64,000 bases of DNA from Pyrocephalus nanus (taxonomy: Eukaryota > Chordata > Aves > Passeriformes > Tyrannidae). Position 1 is the stretch's first letter. Each line of letters opens with the position of its first letter. Below are positions 34,374 through 48,612 of the stretch, piece by piece. Both the position numbers and the translations under genes were made by a program. The notes below the pieces were generated by a model, which did no database searches, was not told the DNA's origin, and saw only the letters and a program-made list of their open reading frames with translations. The DNA is taken from NCBI GenBank assembly GCA_038380795.1, contig CM076262.1:67414629-67478628 (forward strand). Direction: 5' to 3'.

Positions 34374-37300
34374 CTACTGAGGATGTTTTCTCATGTAAAT
34401 CAAGAGGTAGGCCGTTTCTCCCCTGTAGAGGCAAAGAAAAAGCAAAATGTGATGTATATGTTTGAAGATCTAGGTTGCAAGTAACCTCCCAGGTTTGCTC
34501 CTGCTCAGCTTTTTGAGGTTTGGATCAACTAAGCTGACCTTTTCCAGTTTTCCTGAGAGAGCATATAAAGCTGACTGTCAGCACTTCAGCTTATAGGAGG
34601 GATTATCTCCCTCTTATAATTATCTCCTTCTCATAAGTTCATTTTCTTATGATGCATCAAAACAAAAAGCATGGAAAAATCCCGATTGACATTTCTAACT
34701 GCAGTCAGTCCCATTTGTGTCTACTCAGTTACCCTAGAGGCTCCCAGTATAGTCATATGCAGTCCCATCAGAGTAACCAGAATACAAGGATGCCTCTTCT
34801 ACTCTCCTGCATCCTCACTACATCACAGGCAATATGCAATTCAAACCATTTATCTTCCCTGTCTTTGCTACCCTCATTCCAAAGTCCAGAGCAGCATTAG
34901 GTAAAAACAGAGATATGTTTGCATACCAGTGGAGGTTGGAATGCCCATAGGTGCATTTAACATCATCCCATGATACCTAGAGAAGAAAAACACACAAGAG
35001 GAGGCTGGTAAAAACTCTTAAGTGTTGCAATATGCTTTTAGGATATAAAAGAATGCAGAAGTTTGGAATGTTCTTAAAGTGACCACGCTTCCAAGATGGT
35101 GATTGTAAGCCTTTGTGTTAACCCTTCTTGTTCCCAAAACCCCTCACTGTATCCCTGGAATGTCTAAGAGATAACTGAAAGGTCATCTATTGGTTGTTAA
35201 CCCTTTGTTATCATTGGTTGTTTGTAAGACGTCCTGTGTTCTCAGTGGTTACTTTGTGATTCCCCCAAGACCTATTTAAGCTGTTGCCAGATCAATAAAT
35301 CTCTCTCTTCCTGCTTCCCTGCTGCCTGACTGCTGGCCCCGTGTCCTCTCTGCTGGAGGCCATGAGGTGCCTCGGGGTGAATGGGGGAGGGGGAGGGAGC
35401 ACTGCTCCCCCTCGGAGCAAGGGGTAAAAGGAAAAGCCTCTGCTCTGGGGTTCCCCCTCCCCATCCACCTAAGCGTTCGTCACTTAAGAGGTGGACACGT
35501 TGTGATACCAGTGCACCAGTTCTCATAAGAGTGGTGTAAGTGGCACTTCCAGGAACTAAACACCTTTTAATAAATTGGTTCACTGCTTTACCCTGCAAGG
35601 AAAAACGGTTCCTCTTCTAACACTTACAGATGTAGAGTATATAAAGTAGGGTATACATCAAATCGCTGCTATTGCAAGTCACAAAGCAGAACCTGAGGCC
35701 TTGTTTGGTACAGAAACAAGAGCCTGTAGCAGAGGTGCACAAAGCTTTGCAGCTTTAGTTTCTTTTCCTGGTTCTCTTTAATTAGCAGTCAGTCAGACTG
35801 AGCAAGATCTGGAGGAGTGGCCAGGAAAGTACAAAAAGAAATGTGGATTGATCTCCTCACCTGGCAAACCTCAGAATCATTAAAGCAATACCATTTACAT
35901 TCTGTGAGGCTTTGAATATAGGCACAGTAATGTCCACAACTAGTTGATCCTGAATGAGCAACAACAGCAAAAAGGCCATATTGCCAGGTAGCCTGCAAAG
36001 AGACAGAAAAAGTAACTTTTAGTGCAGTAATTCTCATTTCCCATTGACTGAAGAGAAGCAGCATCCAGGACAGCAAGGATGTGGATTTTGTAAGGAAAAA
36101 GGAAGAAGAGCAGATTAGCCTTGAGGATCCTGCCTTTTTTGCTCTTACTCTCATAGTTTTGCCTGCCAGCTACGGGCTGGCAGCCTCCCTGGAGACCACA
36201 GGAAAGTGAACAAGGTAGTAGGACAGCAGTTACACTACAGACAACAGCATACCAGTGACTTTTGCTATTGCCACACTTCCCCTTTTTATTTCACAGTAAG
36301 TGGGACAGATCCACAGTGGGGCAGATCACTCTCATCTGCTTGGCAAAGCTATTGTTTCCTTGCTCAACTCTGTGGCCAACAACACTGCATGGGAAATACC
36401 AGGAATGGAGTTCCCTTGCCTTGGACTGGCGAGATATGTAAAGCCTGGCTTTTGTCCTTATGGCAGGAAGCTCCAATGCCTTTGTTGATTTACTCTGAGC
36501 ACAGAATGCTGAATAAAGACTGAACCAGTTAAAATCATGGGATGTGAGACAACACTAGACACAGGTGAAAGATGTCTGAGACACAGATTTTTAAGACAGG
36601 CACTTTGAACTCAGGTAAGTACTGGTGTGATCTCTTAAAATTTTATGAGACTTGAGCAGAGAGGAGAAGAAAATCTGCCCTTTTTAGACAGCCTTAGGAG
36701 TATCTCACCTTTTCATTTTCATCTGATTGGCACTGATTTTCTGTCAAGACTCTGTTGAAATCAAGATCCTGTGGGAATGGCAGATAGTGACTAAGCTTGT
36801 GCATGTAAGATGATTTTTCAAAGCAGAAGCGCTTTAGGTGTATGGTCAGAGTCTGTGGCAGATGGACGAGCTTCATGCTCTGTAAAGCAATAAATAATGT
36901 GATTGAAAAACTAAGGAATAAACCCTGGGGAGGCAGGTTGGAAACAGCCATTGCCACCCAGTGGAGAAAACGGAGAACAGTCAGTGCTACAAGTGAATGA
37001 CCACCAGACAGCAGATGCCAAACCTTTGTAGCCCATTTGCACACAAGACACATAATGAAGCTGTGATAACCAAGTTTCTCAGCTTTGGTGTGATCAGCAC
37101 CCAGCCTCAGATGTCTCAAGGGCTGCTTGATTTCTCATCTGCTTTCCAAATCCCAGATTGGTAGCACTAGGTAGGTGAGGAGAGGCAAGCCAACTTCCTT
37201 GTGACATGTGACCACTGGAGTTCCACGAAGGATGTCAAGCTGACAGTTCATTTCTTCCAGGACTGCCTTTGTTGACACTGCTGTTGCTGCTATGGCTGCC

Positions 37301-40300
37301 ACTAAGACATATGGATTCATTGTGGTCTCAGAGGCAGCCCAACAGTGAAAATGTGGGAAGTCTCCTCCAAGCCTTGCAAGGCATTCTCCCTCACACACTG
37401 CTCTCTTTAATGCCTCTTCATGAAACAGTTAATTCATCATCTGGTACAGAATGATACTCTAAAAAATGGGGAGCCCAGTGGAGAGCAAGGAAGAAAGGAA
37501 ATCATCCTACAGTATCCTACTTTTAGGTGTATACACAGTTTAGGTAACATAAATGCAGCAGTGTAAACGCCCACAGTGAACACACAGAATAAACCAAGAG
37601 AAGCTCTTCTTCTTGGTGACTTAGAGTAAAACTCATGAAATCTTTTGTAGCAAGAGCTACATCTACAGCAGGGAACTTCCTAACAGGAGGAAAGATGCAT
37701 GTGGTTTATACCTTGCTGATACCGCTGTGCTGACAAATCTGAGTTGTTGATTTCCTCTTAAACTGATATGGTTGAGTCCTTTCTCCACCCTTCCCAGTCC
37801 TTAAGGAATTTCTGTGTATGAGAGACTTATGGGAAAATAATTCTCTGATTACCTGCAAAAAAGGTGTTTTCTTTCCACAGTGTTGACAAAAACACATGTT
37901 TTGACCAGTCAGCTCTTCTGGATGGAAAAAATATTGTACACAGTCCTCCTATGAAGAGAGAGGAGATTCCTTTCAATTGAATTCCTTCAAGCTGGACTTC
38001 TATTTCTACTTTATTTCACAGAGTACAGATAAACAACAAAACTACAGAAGGCATATTTTATTCAAATGACAAAAGACTGCCTAGCAGCCTAAAAAAAGTA
38101 ACCCATTTCTCCTAGATGCTGATGTGATTAATTGGGGAAAATGATGGGGTACCACATTTTTCGAAAAGAAGATGTTGATGCATACGTGTCTTTTATACCT
38201 ACTTCAAAGCTTTGGAGGTTTTCAAAGAGATTCCTTTATGATGAAAAAGCATAAAGTGGTCAGACCGTCCAATGGTGAACTGGCACCTCAAAAATCCACT
38301 ATATTTGTGGCAGCACCTACACAGTCACCAGCACTGCTCTATCCAGATATCCAACAGCAGCACTGATTCAACAGTGAAAGAACACTGCACTGGGCAAATG
38401 CAACGTGTCCGGTCAGGGATTCCAAGTTATCTAGGGTACCTCACTGTGGTATCTAAGGTCTCACAGGTACACATCACAGTGTAGTTTGAGTCTTTGAGTC
38501 TGTTACAGAGTATTTAGTCAACACTCTTTTTAAAAAGGTGATTCACGGACTTTATTTTCCAGCCTCTAAATCAAACATTTTTTAGACCTCTAAAACTCTC
38601 CTAAACAAATAAGAAATGTGAAGGAGAAAAGATCACCCTCTGGTGGTCCCAAACACTCTACAGAGATCTTGCAGAGATTCTAGATATGACAAAGGAGACA
38701 CCTGGCTCCCACAGTGAACAGAGGGGAATCTTAAGGAAACAGTGTTGCCACTAAACTTACCAGAGTCTTCAGCCTGTGAGAATTGGAATCCAACACCGGC
38801 AGTGGAAGGGTTAACATGCTGCTGTTGTTCTTTATTTCAAAAGAGCAATTCTGACAGGCCAGATGCTCCTGTATGCAGATGGTGTACAAATCAGTCAGCT
38901 CTTCAACCTGGAGGGACAAAAAAAGGCCAAAACAAGGTTTATGAAGATGACAGCTATATCCTTGTGGGTGGAAAAGTTCATGTGCACATGTTATTTCATG
39001 CCAGGTTACTGCTTTAACATTTGAATCAAGATCTAACACTGACTTAGGTGGACAGGCTACTTCCCACAATTTAAAGAAGAACAACTCCTAACCCTCATCC
39101 CCTATCAGAGAGGAAAGACACAGCCTATAGCAAGATCAGACAGTTAAATGTCTGCTTTGGGGCAAAATTGTACTGTTTTGTTTGAAACTGCAAAAGAAGC
39201 TTGCCTTCTGTATGAATAAAACTATAACTGTGAAGGAAGAATCACTTTTCCCAGTCTGCTAGAAGAAACTGTCGTACGCATAACGTACTAAGAGTGACTA
39301 ATTAGAATGAAATGCACATGGCTGACTTCAAAGAATGGAAAAGCCATGTTATGGCATGCTGTCGTGGTTTTGCCCACCCTGGGGCTGAGGATGGTTTTGT
39401 CCAGGTGATTTCCGGACAAAAAGGCCAATCAAAAATTCAGTGACGCCTTTGCTAATTACATCTTTATGAAAACGGAAGAGAAGACTTGTTGTGTAGTTGA
39501 AATTAGGGGCAGCAGCCATGTAGGGAAGAGAAGCGGCAGGCCCGAAGATGGCCAAGGCCCTCTCCTTCCCCGGCTTGGGCCAGGGGGGGCAGGTGTAGCA
39601 CTGAAGCCTTCCCTTTCTCTCTGGTAAGAGAGTGAAGAAAAAAAAAGGTTTAAAAGACTGACTACTTGGACAAGAAACCGCTGCAGAGAAATTCCAGCGA
39701 AGAGATAAGGGACTTCCAAGGTCAAAGCTAGCAGCCAGAAGAGAGAGAAAAAATTCGAAGGGGGGAGAGCTTTTTCTTCCCTTTTCGCTCTCTCCCTCCA
39801 GCAGGGAAAAGACTGAAAAGTAATCCCTGCTACTTGTAAAAGTTTATTAGGGTGAAGAGACCCCCCATGCGGCTCACAGAGGAGCTTGTGGATGTACCAA
39901 AGAGAACCAAGACTTCATGAGAAGGATTGAGGTGAGGCAGAGTCCTGTTGAAGACTTTGTAACCCTTGAGGCCTTAAAGAGAACGATGATTATGCCGGAG
40001 CAAGGATGGCTCGGATAAGCTTAGGATCTCAGTGAGAGATCCATGCTGCTGGTGTTAGAAATTTGTTATCCTGAGAGAAATGAAACTCACACTGGAGCAA
40101 GATGGCTCGAGTGAGATTGTGGGATCTGTGTGTGGAATCCATACTGCTACTGAAGATTTATAACTTTAAGAGAGAAAGAAAATTTCATGCTGGAGCGAGA
40201 CGGCCCATGTGAAATGTTGGGATCCGTGTGTGTGTGGATCCGTGCTAGACCCATGCCAAGAATTCTATCAAGGACTGTTTCTCTCATGGGGAGAGACCTC

Positions 40301-43300
40301 CATAGGGAAACAGGGGTGAACTCTTAAGCCATTATCCCCTGTAATTCCGTGGAAGAAGATCCATAGTAAGCAAGTGTCCCATTGCAAGCCTATGGAAGGA
40401 AGACCTTTCAGGACCTGGGTAACCCCCAGCCTTCAATCTTAGCCCAGGAGGGGGGTAAGCCCAGCCCTGGAGGCCAACACAGAGCAAAAGAGAGAGATTA
40501 AAGTTCAGGCTGCAACGAGAATGCTGCAAAGTTACTGGAAAGAGAGAGCTGAAACTCCAAAAATGGAGAATAAGACTACTTCTCCTCCTTGGACTGGTAT
40601 AAAGGGAGAAGGAGTATTTCTGAAAATATATAGCACTTTAACTTAAGTAGAAATTATTATAAATATAGTTCTTTAATTTTTAACTTATTAATAGTTTTTA
40701 TTTTACTAGCAACAAATATTCATACTATTTTCCCCAAATCGTGTCTCTTTTGTCTGCATAAACCTTCTCTTAACTAGTAGTAATTATGTGGGGGGTGGAA
40801 AGCAAATTAACCCAGAGCAAAACCACGACACATGCCAATAAATGCTTACAGAAATTTGGGGGAAAAAAATGAAAGAAAACTAAATTTGGTGTTCGAAAAG
40901 ATCAATTTTTTACTTATTAATCAAGTCTCTCATTAGAATGGAGACTCTGGTATGCCCTAAAAGTAGGAAGAAAAAAATTAACTGTAATTCAAAATGTTGA
41001 AGCTTATGAGATCAAGATTTCCTCTCCCATTTGAAAGATGTGAGAAAGACCCAAACAAGGGACTGATAATTTTAAGAATTTAACTTAGGACAATTTTCAG
41101 TGAATGGGAAACTTCTTCAAGGAGCAGAGGAAACTATAAGGGCCAAAGGACCTGGTGTTCATTTCAGTGACCATCCTTACCAGTTCTAGCTTTTTCATCT
41201 GCTTCTTTATCAAGTTCCAGAGATGCAGAAACAGCTGAGCAGCATCATGCTGCACAAACACTGGACAAACAGAAAACAAAACCTCAATAAGTACTATGAA
41301 CAGCATCAAGCACAGACTTCCCACAAAGGGAGAATTATTGTCCCCCATTAGATGCAGTTTCTTGTCCCTTGTCTCTCCCTGCCAGAGACAGAACTTAGAC
41401 TGGACATGAGCTGCAATCTCTCTGTGTGACCTGAGCAGGCAGTGGGAAAAGACAGAAGGGCTTGCACTACCCAGTGCTAAAGTTGTGTACTTGACACCAG
41501 GTGCAGAGCTAAATACCTACCAGAAAATAGGGCTCAGATGTCTCACTGAGTTGAGAGTTGTATTTCATAGGATCATAGAATGGTTTGGGTTGGAAGAGAC
41601 TTACCCAACATCTCTTTCCAACCCCCCTGCCATGGACAGGGACAACCTTCCTAGAGCAGGTTGCTAAAGGCATTGTCCAACCTGGCCTTGAACGCTTCCA
41701 AGCATGGGGTATCCACAACATCTCTGGGCAAACTGTTCCCATGCCTCACTACCCTCAGAGTAAATAGGTTCTTCCTAATATCAAATCGAAACCCACTTCC
41801 TTTCAGTTTAAAGCAATCACCCCTTGTCCTATCACTACGTCCTTGTAAAAAGTCCTTTTGAATCCTGCTTAGAAACAATACAGGGAAGATTCTGTTCTCT
41901 TTTTCGCCTTTATTACACCACAGACCTTTTTCCCCTGTCCCCTCGTGAAGGCTATAATTCTCCTGACTGCTGAGATAAAAATATGTCACACGCATCAAAT
42001 AGTATAAAAGCCTTGATCCCTATCCAAGCAAAAAGCACATGGTTTCAGCACAGGAAGCCAAGTATGATGAAGTGACATTATGCTTTGGCTTTCCACTCTG
42101 GCTAAACTGGCACATTAGGAAAACTAAGGTCAGTGCACAGCTTGCTTAGAATGTCTCAGCAGGGAATTGCTTCAAGATTAAACTTAGGGGAAAAGAAAAG
42201 AGACTACATCCTTAAATGTGAAGAACTGATTTTGTCAGCCTGTGATGAACTCAAGATTTAGGAACTGGGCAAAAATTACATGTGATATAGCAAAATCATA
42301 GTGTTTCTGGACTACCTTTATGCTTGATCATAGGTGGAACAAATTTTATACCATAATCCAACAACCTGATATGGAAGTGCTTTCAACTTCCCGGCAATTC
42401 AAGCCTGCGGTTACTGACTCCAGCTGTGTTCTGGTAAGATTACAGACACTTCTGATTAAACAAAGTTCAGAACCTTTCAGAACCTAATAGCAATCCATGA
42501 TCCAGGCAAAGCACCACTTTCTGAGATGCAGGAGTTTAGGAACCACACTTGAATTTTAAAGAAGAAGGACAAGGTGGGAAATAGTAAAGCTTTACAAACT
42601 CCCTTTGGACATCTCTCTTTAGCAGGAAGAGAGAAGGCAGACTGCAAAGCCATTCAGAGTAAGGGGGAGAATGTTGCAAACAGAAATGTTGAGTTTATCT
42701 TGTGTTCCTCCTTAAGAAAGATGGCTGGCTACCACCTCTGCTTTCAGTGCTGTCCTGTTTGGGCTTTTATACAATAAAGATCAGGATATTTAGATATACC
42801 CTGTGTATTTGTACACATAGATAGACTCCCAGCATCCTATTGTCACCAGTCACTCATGCCTTCAACAATCTCTCTCCTTTGGGACTTTGACCAGTTGGGA
42901 GATTAAGGCAGAAAATTCTTCTCTCTGCCCTTATAAAAAGGAACAGGAAGAATATAGTTTTTATCCTTGGGGATCTGTGAGAACTTATCTTTTCCACACT
43001 ATCCCTTTCTTCTAATAAGTAACAGCAGCTATTTCACTATTATGATATCAGTACCTCAAGACAAATCAAGCTATAAGCTATCTTCTCAGCCCTGCACAGC
43101 CCTTTCCCCTCAGTCAGTATCTGTAGCTGAGTCTTCCAGCAGTCTGAGAGACTGTTCTCCCTTTGGACATCAGCAAGGATATGCAGCAGGGGCTTTTTTC
43201 CCCCCTCTTCAGAAGTAATACACAGCATCATACTCACAAGTGGGAAGCAGCTATAAAGAGCACTACATCATCATGTACCTAACTCCTGACATTTCTGAAT

Positions 43301-46016
43301 GGAGATGCTGGAGACTGCACTACTTGTTAGTGATGGGTAATCAACACCCTGGTTTGCAGACAGAGGTGGGCATGAGGCATGCTTACACTGTACTCTGTGT
43401 GCTGAAAGGCAGCAAGCGAGTTCTGTGGGACGAACAGCTTTGCGCTTGCCACACTGCATCTTCTCCAACAGCAGGAGCATTTGGTATGGGACATTGCTTC
43501 TCCTCTGCACAGCACATGGTGGCACTGTGATCCTATAAAGGGAAGAAGAACACGAATGGTAATCAAGCGGTACAATGAAGAAATATTAGACATTACACCT
43601 GAAGGTGTGAAGCAATTCAAGAGGAACCAGAATGGGTATATTATCAGCAAAAGAAGGAAAAAGGGGAAGCAGTCACCTGCACTAGCTCACCCCAAATGCA
43701 GGCTGAAAGTTCTAAAGTGAAAGGCCACAGTGTTAAGTTGGCCTGTTCCTGAATAAGGGAACAAGCCAAGCAGGACCTCAAGTGCTTTCTGGGCTCCAGA
43801 AATAACATTAGTTACAGCCAGTTTCAGAACTCTTCTTCCCTCCCACTGATTCATGTCCTCATTCTCACCATACCCTCAAAATTTCATGGGCACATAAATC
43901 ATAATGCTTGTATTTCAGCTATATGCCAACTGAAAAGCTTTTTATCCTCCCTAAATTTATTGCAGTCCATAGGTTTTTCTAAGTCTTTCTTCAAATAACT
44001 GTGGTAACCTACTTATCTACATTATTTAGTTTTGCCCATTCCTGACACTTCTCTTCTCTGCATGTCTGTAACATGTCTTCTTTCCTCTGCACAGTAGTGA
44101 GTGCTAAGAAATGTAGAGAAAGAACTGAACAGGAATGATCCACTTAGATAATTAAAGCTGCAGTGAACTGATTAAATTGAAAACAAATCAAACCAGTTAT
44201 TACTGTAGTTGGTAGGGAGACAGAAGCCCAAATCCTCCTCACAACCAACCAGGGAGAACAGTCAAGCAAGACAAAGTAAACCTATGTATTCGTGATCTCC
44301 AACAACACTCATAGTCTTCTCTATGAGGTGCTAACCAGGGCAATCAGGGGCCACAGGCTGGGGATTACAATATGTTTATGTTTACATGCTTAAAGTCACA
44401 AAATTAATAGTGGATATGGTTAGGCAAAACACATCCTTTTTTAAAATAGCCTATGAGTAAATCTGGAATAAAATCATATCCTCTTTCGGAAAAGAGAGAT
44501 ACAAGTCATAAAGACTCAGTTCAGGACTGCAGCTTACTGGTGTGCAAAGGGCGCATGAATCAGAGATGACTAACAAGTCAGAATACTGCAACTTCTACTT
44601 TTGCAGGCCCGAGATGCTGGATGACAGATACGACAAGGCAGAGACCTTGCTGAGGGAGCTAAAAGCACCTTTGATAGCACCTTGATGATCTAAGCCTTCA
44701 AATGTACATCGCATGTAAAAAGAGGGGGAGGCAACAAAGCAACAATGGAAGTATCTCCAGTAGTTCAAACAGGTGGTACCTTCGAAGTATCCCTGTGAAG
44801 TGTATATTCATGAGGAACACTTGGAGCAGAGAGTTCAGACAGCAGCTCTGTCCAAGGTTATACAGTCCAATAGCTCCTGCAGGAATAGAAAAAGAGGAAG
44901 TGAGGTCTGGAGATAGGTACAAGAAAAGAAAGTGAAAATTATTTGAAAGTGGCAACTTCTCTTGCCATTCAGTAGTTTAGGCTGAGCATCTTGGTCAGAC
45001 CTGAAAAAGTGTTCAGTCTATTCTTCTGTTGCTTAAGTAGATAACTTTTGGTTTTGTTTGGCAATTGACAGGAAAAATCCAAGTAAGCCTGGAAAATGAT
45101 ACTCAGATTTCTCCCAGTTCCTCTGTTTTAAGTCCTCTGAAACACCTAAACAGAAAATAAAACAACAGGAGGCAAAGGCTGCCTGTTCGAGGACTTTTAT
45201 TCAGCCTTTTACACAGCCAAACCTAACAAAAAAATGAAGAGTTCCACGTGGGACCAGATCCTCGCTATCCATCACATAGGATTCAAGTTTCCCTTTCAGC
45301 CTGTCTCTGGTATGTTTTTTTTCAGTTTCAAAGAAAGGAACTAGCTTGAGAGAAGAAGCAAGTCACAGCTGTTCCTGCATCTAAAAAGGTGGCGTGTTCT
45401 GTGTCCCACTGCAGTATAAGTAACCCTGGTCAGAAATTAGAAATTTTGCTTCTGAAGTCATCACCAAAGAGAGAGAGGACACATAACAGAAACCCAGAAC
45501 ACCTCCAAAATACATACAGTGGGTAGTAAGGGTGGGCCTACTTCATGGTTTAGCAAATCTGGAATCAGTGCTGGCTCTGTTTGGAAAGAGACAGAGCCAG
45601 CATCTAGACCTTTTGGGCTGCAATGGCCAATTTGAGGACTTAAAATAGAAAAAAGCTATGAGATCCTCATGCAGTCCATTCCTCCACAACCGAAAATGGT
45701 TATTTGGCAGGACAAAATGAGAATCATCTGCATATTCCTCAGTGAAGAAGTAAGGAATAGGAAAAATGAAGCCTGAGGACAGAATATAGAATAGTGGCCA
45801 TTAGAAGGAGAAAATATTAGAACTAAGAACAGACAAAATATTATTACCATTTTTTAAGTCTGCCACACCAAAGACTGATGTTAGCCTCTGTTCTTTGGCC
45901 TTCAGATCTTTGGCTTCATCTTTATTACTTTGTACTTCAGCTTCTGCCTCCATGCTCTTACTTAGTGCCAGCTCTGGTTTCTTGCTTCTTTCTTGACGTC
46001 CACTGTTTTGCCCCAT
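34374..46016 (-). CDS. USP18: Ubiquitin-specific peptidase 18 (interferon-induced USP), ten coding exons
   Basis: Cysteine protease of the USP/C19 family. In mammals it removes ISG15 from conjugates and also blocks type I interferon signalling at IFNAR2. Coding exons in order: 46016-45848, 44876-44780, 43532-43387, 41260-41181, 38907-38761, 37948-37853, 36879-36709, 35992-35861, 34976-34927 and 34422-34374. Phases join at every junction and give 378 aa (human protein 372). The Cys box is GLYNLGQSCCLNSLLQ, with catalytic Cys68 by alignment; the His box is CGHYCAYIQ, with His323, followed by KWYCFNDSEV. Two CxxC pairs (182/185 and 234/237) form the zinc knuckle. Other landmarks are LFVQHDAAQL, LPQTLTIHLKRF and the C-terminal WGETAYLLIYMRKHPQ. 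The start ATG lies exactly at the acceptor ttgtag of coding exon 1; the first 56 residues are charged and poorly conserved, as in other species. No frame break was found. Confidence 0.95.
35069..35622 (+). mobile_element. Solo LTR-like element in a USP18 intron
   Basis: A 554-bp stretch starting TGTTCTTAAAG and ending CTTCTAACA has LTR architecture: a TATA-like tatttaag near 35273, a poly(A) signal aataaa at about 35294, then a GC-rich leader-like stretch. It lies between coding exons 8 and 9 of USP18, antisense to the gene. No target duplication was seen, so the 5' limit in particular is uncertain. Confidence 0.55.
39360..40830. mobile_element. Long solo LTR (ERVL-like) with perfect inverted ends in a USP18 intron
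   Basis: The 1471-bp element begins TGTCGTGGTTTTGC and ends GCAAAACCACGACA, a perfect 14-bp inverted terminal pair. It is flanked on both sides by the 5-bp duplication catgc (39355-39359 and 40831-40835). It contains three diverged internal repeats of about 97 bp, each with a ggagcaagatggctcg-like word (about 39997, 40094 and 40191). There is no retroviral coding sequence. The intact duplication suggests a fairly recent insertion. It lies between coding exons 4 and 5 of USP18. Confidence 0.85.
41565..41985 (-). mobile_element. CR1 LINE, 3' end, - strand
   Basis: On the + strand it begins with the reverse complement of the CR1 3' end (atcatagaatggtttgggtt) and runs through ctggccttgaacgcttcca and gttcttcctaatatcaaat, all familiar CR1 3' UTR words. 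It is 5' truncated and lies in the intron between coding exons 3 and 4 of USP18. Confidence 0.88.
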
Positions 46017-46131
46017 CTACAATATTGTACAAAGACAGAAGGATGGCAGAGAGACACAGCAAGATCAGAAAGAGTAGGAGCATCCAAAAACACCGGATTT
46101 GTTGATGATATTTTCATTATGAAAAAGGTGA

Positions 46132-46258
46132 AATCACAGAATGGTTTGGGTTAGGAGGAACCTTAAATCTAGTTCCAACTCTCCTGCTATAGGCAGGGAT
46201 GCCATCCACTAGATCAGGTTGCTCAGGGCCTTGTCCAGCCTGGCCTGGATATATCAAT
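46132..46258 (-). mobile_element. Short CR1 LINE fragment, - strand
   Basis: Starts with tcacagaatggtttgggtt and continues to ttgtccagcctggcctgga, the reverse complement of a CR1 3' end. About 127 bp, with a deletion relative to longer copies. It lies in USP18 intron 1, just upstream of the first coding exon. Confidence 0.8.
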
Positions 46259-48554
46259 AAAATAAGTAAGATTATTGCAATAGCATTTGGTGTATTTGAA
46301 TTAAAATGGGTATTGTAGGTGTGAAAGGTAACAGAGCTTAATGGCAATTGCTCATCCTGTCTTGTGGCTATATAAATAAATGAACCTTCAGTTCCACATA
46401 AACAGCTCCATCTAATTAGAGAAGTCCAGATATCCCTGTTCAAGAAGATCTGGTAAATAAGATGATTAAAATTATCCACATGGCAGAGGTTGCAAAAGTC
46501 TTATGTTTAATAAAAGCAACATTTTATCACCCAAAGTACCCCAAGTATTCAAAAGGGCAAATTTCACCCTTTTTTAGCCTTTTGACCTGATAAGTGTTTT
46601 GAGTTTCTGTGTTGTTTTTTTTTTTTTGTTTCCCTGCATTGTTTTTAAGTGCCGTAGTCACAGCTCTACTGTGGCACTTTGGACTGCAATTTTGAAAGAC
46701 ATTTAAGAACTGAAATATCAGTTTCTTTTTCCCTTCCATCAAGTGATCACAGGCAAAGTAACTGTTTACACCAAGGAACCATTATTATGCCTTGACTGTT
46801 GACAGGCCATTACTCTGAGACATGCTCCTGTGACTCAGCTACTGACTACTAAAGCAAAGTAAAAATACACAAGCAAAATAATATGATAAATGTTCAAATG
46901 CAATTATATAAAATTGAAACTTTTCATAAGCTTACCTCCAACACAAAGACAGAATCAGAAAAAAGTGGATATGCTTAGGGAAGCATTCATATGTGAGGAG
47001 GGGGGACCCACAAAACAAATGCTCAGATATTATTATTTTACAAATATTAAACAGCACATAAAATCAACCTAAGGCCAGGTGCTGAAAGAATGATGAAAAG
47101 CTACCAAGAAAGGGAAATAAGCAAAATATCCCAATTTTGCCTTCCACAAAAAGGAAATCTTTGTTTTAAAGGCATGTTTTCAGGTTAACTGTGCGTAATA
47201 ATGTCAGATATCAAAGCTTCTGAAGATTGAGGCAGAAAAACTAGAAATGATTTTTTTCCCCAATTATTAACTTTAAGCTTAAGTATAATTATTTCCAACT
47301 GTGCTTTTGAAGATTACTTACATACACTCATATTCATTAAAAATTGTCAAATTTGCTGAGAAGTTTATCTGGGGAAAAGAACCCCAATTTGACATTCAAA
47401 GATTGATTCAGAATATTACTTTCTGTATACCCAAATCCAGTGATTAGAACAGCTATGGAGGAAAAGAGAATTTTTATTTTATTTCTTCCTTGGGAAAACA
47501 GAGTCTGAATGCAAGAGTCTGAAGACACACTGCCTCTTTCCCTGGAATTGATTTAACAGTGCAGTCAGGTTTCTGAAAGTCCAGATGGTGTGGGAGCCCA
47601 TCTGGGCCTATACCATGAGGACCACTGGGTTTAGCTGATTTGCTTTAGCCAAAAGATAAGGGATACTCACAGCCAGTTGGGATGTCGAAGAAGACAGAGA
47701 GGGACAGGCAGTGCAGAGGTAGCAAAAAACCAGCTGGGGATGTGGCAGGGATGAGGCGAACCAGCAAGACATTACTTTTGCCAGGAAAAATAAGACTAAG
47801 GTGGGATTAATGAGTAAACTCAGGACTTTGTGTGACTTGAGAAATAGGTAGAAAAATACCAGGGCATGAAGATGCAGGGGTATCCCCCTGCAGAGATGGG
47901 AGGACTTGGGTTTCTGGTTCAATGAAACTCTCCCCCAGACACCGCTAGCAGGAACCCTGGTACTGGAGCAGGGACATGAATACAATTTCCCAACCCTGGC
48001 ATAGAACTGCCTCACTTTGGCTGGCTGTCAGAAATACAGCATTCCTAAGATTTGAACTTGGCCTTCTTTCCCCTGCACAAGTGTATAAAAAAACTGGTGA
48101 GTGAGCTGAGGAACTGAGGAACAGGCTCCCCTCCTGCCCCCAGTTTCTCCTCTCTCACCAGAGAAGCAGGGTTGCTTCTCAGTTTTCTTTGCAGGTCAGG
48201 GGTAGGACTCAGTACCTTCAAGTATGTGGCTTGGCTGCACCAAGCAATGCCACTAGGACTGGGACTGGGCATCCTGTATTCATTTAACCCTCTCACTTGC
48301 TCTCCCTCAGCCAAGCCCAGCATCCTCCCTCTCAAGATGGACTGCTCTGCTCTGCAGTCCATCTGCCCTCCCAAGACACTGGCTTCTCACAACAAAGCCC
48401 CCAGTAGTACCTTCATGCCCTGTGCCTCGAAGTGCCCCTTTATCAGAGGAGTAGCCCCATCTCTGTCCCTTGTCACCCCTTCCCCACCATCATTGTCTCC
48501 TTTTCCCTCACAGGTATCTTGGGGCACAGATGGTGCTGGGGCGGATGACTGGCT

Positions 48555-48612
48555 GCAGTCTTCAAGATCCTCTTCCAACCTAAACCATTCTATATTATGA
48601 CTCTATGATCCT
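48555..48612 (+). mobile_element. CR1 3' tail fragment, + strand
   Basis: The words cttccaacctaaaccattct and actctatgatcc are a CR1 3' terminus. Only the last 60 bases or so are recognisable. It lies about 235 bases from the exon 1 donor of USP18, inside intron 1. Confidence 0.6.

Noticed and set aside
37135..37398. - strand frame of 87 codons between USP18 exons
   Set aside because: The flanking USP18 exons join in frame without it, it has no similarity to USP18, and no matching splice sites were seen.
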